Origin: Chrysopilus asiliformis
Taxonomy: Eukaryota; Arthropoda; Insecta; Diptera; Rhagionidae
Assembly: GCA_964034945.1 (NCBI GenBank)
Contig: OZ035961.1
Coordinates: 16,321,243-16,385,242 of the forward strand
DNA length: 64,000 nucleotides
Reading direction: 5' to 3'
This document shows, piece by piece, positions 63,190 through 64,000 of the stretch. The notes beneath the pieces were generated by a model. The model saw nothing but the letters and a program-made list of their open reading frames with translations, had not been told where the DNA came from and made no database searches. Each line of letters opens with the position of its first letter. The first letter of the stretch is position 1. A program made the position numbers and the translations under genes.

Positions 63190-64000
63190 CTGAGTTATTG
63201 TAAAAACAATTCGTTATATTTAAAAGAAATACTAATAAAAAATTTAATACAACAACCTAATTATAAAATTACAAGACAATGAGATACAAGAACTTTTAAA
63301 AAGTAATTAAAAGTAGAGTGAATCAAGAAATAATAATCATCTGTATCACTTAATAAAGAATTTAAAACTATGAAGTAGTTTCTAAAAGTTTTCCATTGCT
63401 ACAAAAATGAAAATTAAATTATATCTCTTACAGAAAATGCTTCAGGATAAAGAAAGTTTTCTTATCATATTCATTTAAAAGACTTTACTTAAATGAAAAC
63501 CTCATTTCGAGAAATTTTCTTGTAATAGAAAAAAGAGCAAATGTGCAACCGCATAATTTAATTGTGCTTGATGAAGTTTTCTTGCCCTAAAAAATCAAAC
63601 TTTTTCGAAGTAACAAAAACAGAAATTTTTTTTTTCATATTAACGTAACAATTATTTTGTATAATAATATTTCTCCATAATCCAATCGTGAAGTATTTTC
63701 AATTTAAACCAAATTTCAATACCCAAATAACACAAGAGGTCGTACAGTGGACGCCGTCTCTAAAATTCGCAACAATCCCGTAACTTCTTCGCCGCGACGT
63801 CCATTTTGCGACTTCTTTTGTAACTAGGGTAACTTCAATATTTTTTTTAAAAATAATATGGGAATATTTTTCTATAAATATGGACACAAGCAACTTAAAG
63901 CCTAAGAAACAGAGGACAAATAAAATTTGCCAACATTTTGAATCTCTAGTAGAAATTTCTAGTAAGAAACAAAATTACGAAATTGAAAAAATTTTAACTG
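63190..64000. other. Slowpoke intron, no exon seen
   Basis: Upstream of the 63,189 acceptor on the gene strand. No further slowpoke exon was recognised before the window ends. Holds the family C MITE at 63,722. Confidence 0.6.
63722..63829. mobile_element. ~108 bp foldback MITE, family C copy 4
   Basis: CCCAAATAACACAAGAGGTC at the left, the complement of CCCTAGTTACAAAAGAAGTC at the right, TA on both sides (63,720-63,721 and 63,830-63,831). Intronic in slowpoke. Confidence 0.7.

Overview
The window is eukaryotic nuclear DNA from a true fly (Diptera, Brachycera). The coding exons are separated by GT/AG introns. They read as fly orthologues of the BK channel slowpoke and of methionine aminopeptidase 1. 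Non-coding DNA is very A+T-rich and crowded with small DNA transposons, retrotransposon relics, hairpins and CTGT/CCGT microsatellites. That density suggests a larger genome than Drosophila melanogaster. I cannot name the genus. From memory, tolloid/tolkin, slowpoke and MetAP1 all lie near 96A on Drosophila 3R, so the order here looks like conserved synteny.

Layout. 1-24,075: no gene I can identify with confidence, apart from one unexplained 179-codon ORF (2966-3502). It is probably the large first intron of the gene whose first coding exon lies at 24,076-24,427 on the minus strand, a secreted His/Gln-rich leader ending in a DPCKA motif, as in tolloid/BMP-1 prodomains. This stretch holds most of the nested MITEs and dispersed repeats. 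24,428-36,179: non-coding, with repeats, a Helitron-like element, a possible transcribed exon cluster near 31-32.2 kb and a LINE tail at 35.6 kb. 36,180-37,558: complete five-exon MetAP1 (plus). 38,193-40,250: a Gln-rich secreted protein (minus), tail to tail with MetAP1. 40,710-41,040: a three-exon gene for a 70-residue cysteine-rich secreted peptide with an inhibitor-cystine-knot spacing, divergent from the Gln-rich gene. 41,041-53,272: repeats, a mariner-like relic, a LINE tail with target-site duplication, a second Helitron-like element and a gag-only LTR retrotransposon with identical LTRs. 53,273-59,961: a very A+T-rich block directly downstream of slowpoke, perhaps its 3' UTR. 59,962-63,189: the last six coding exons of slowpoke (minus), covering the RCK2 domain, calcium bowl and C-terminus. 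The pore half lies beyond the right edge.

The host genes do not form one pathway: a BMP-activating protease, a cytosolic N-terminal Met-processing enzyme, two secreted proteins and an ion channel. The main novelties are the small knottin-like gene and a three-deep nest of MITEs (22.8-23.4 kb) whose target sites and TIR repair can be read directly. No tRNA, rRNA or CRISPR array was seen.
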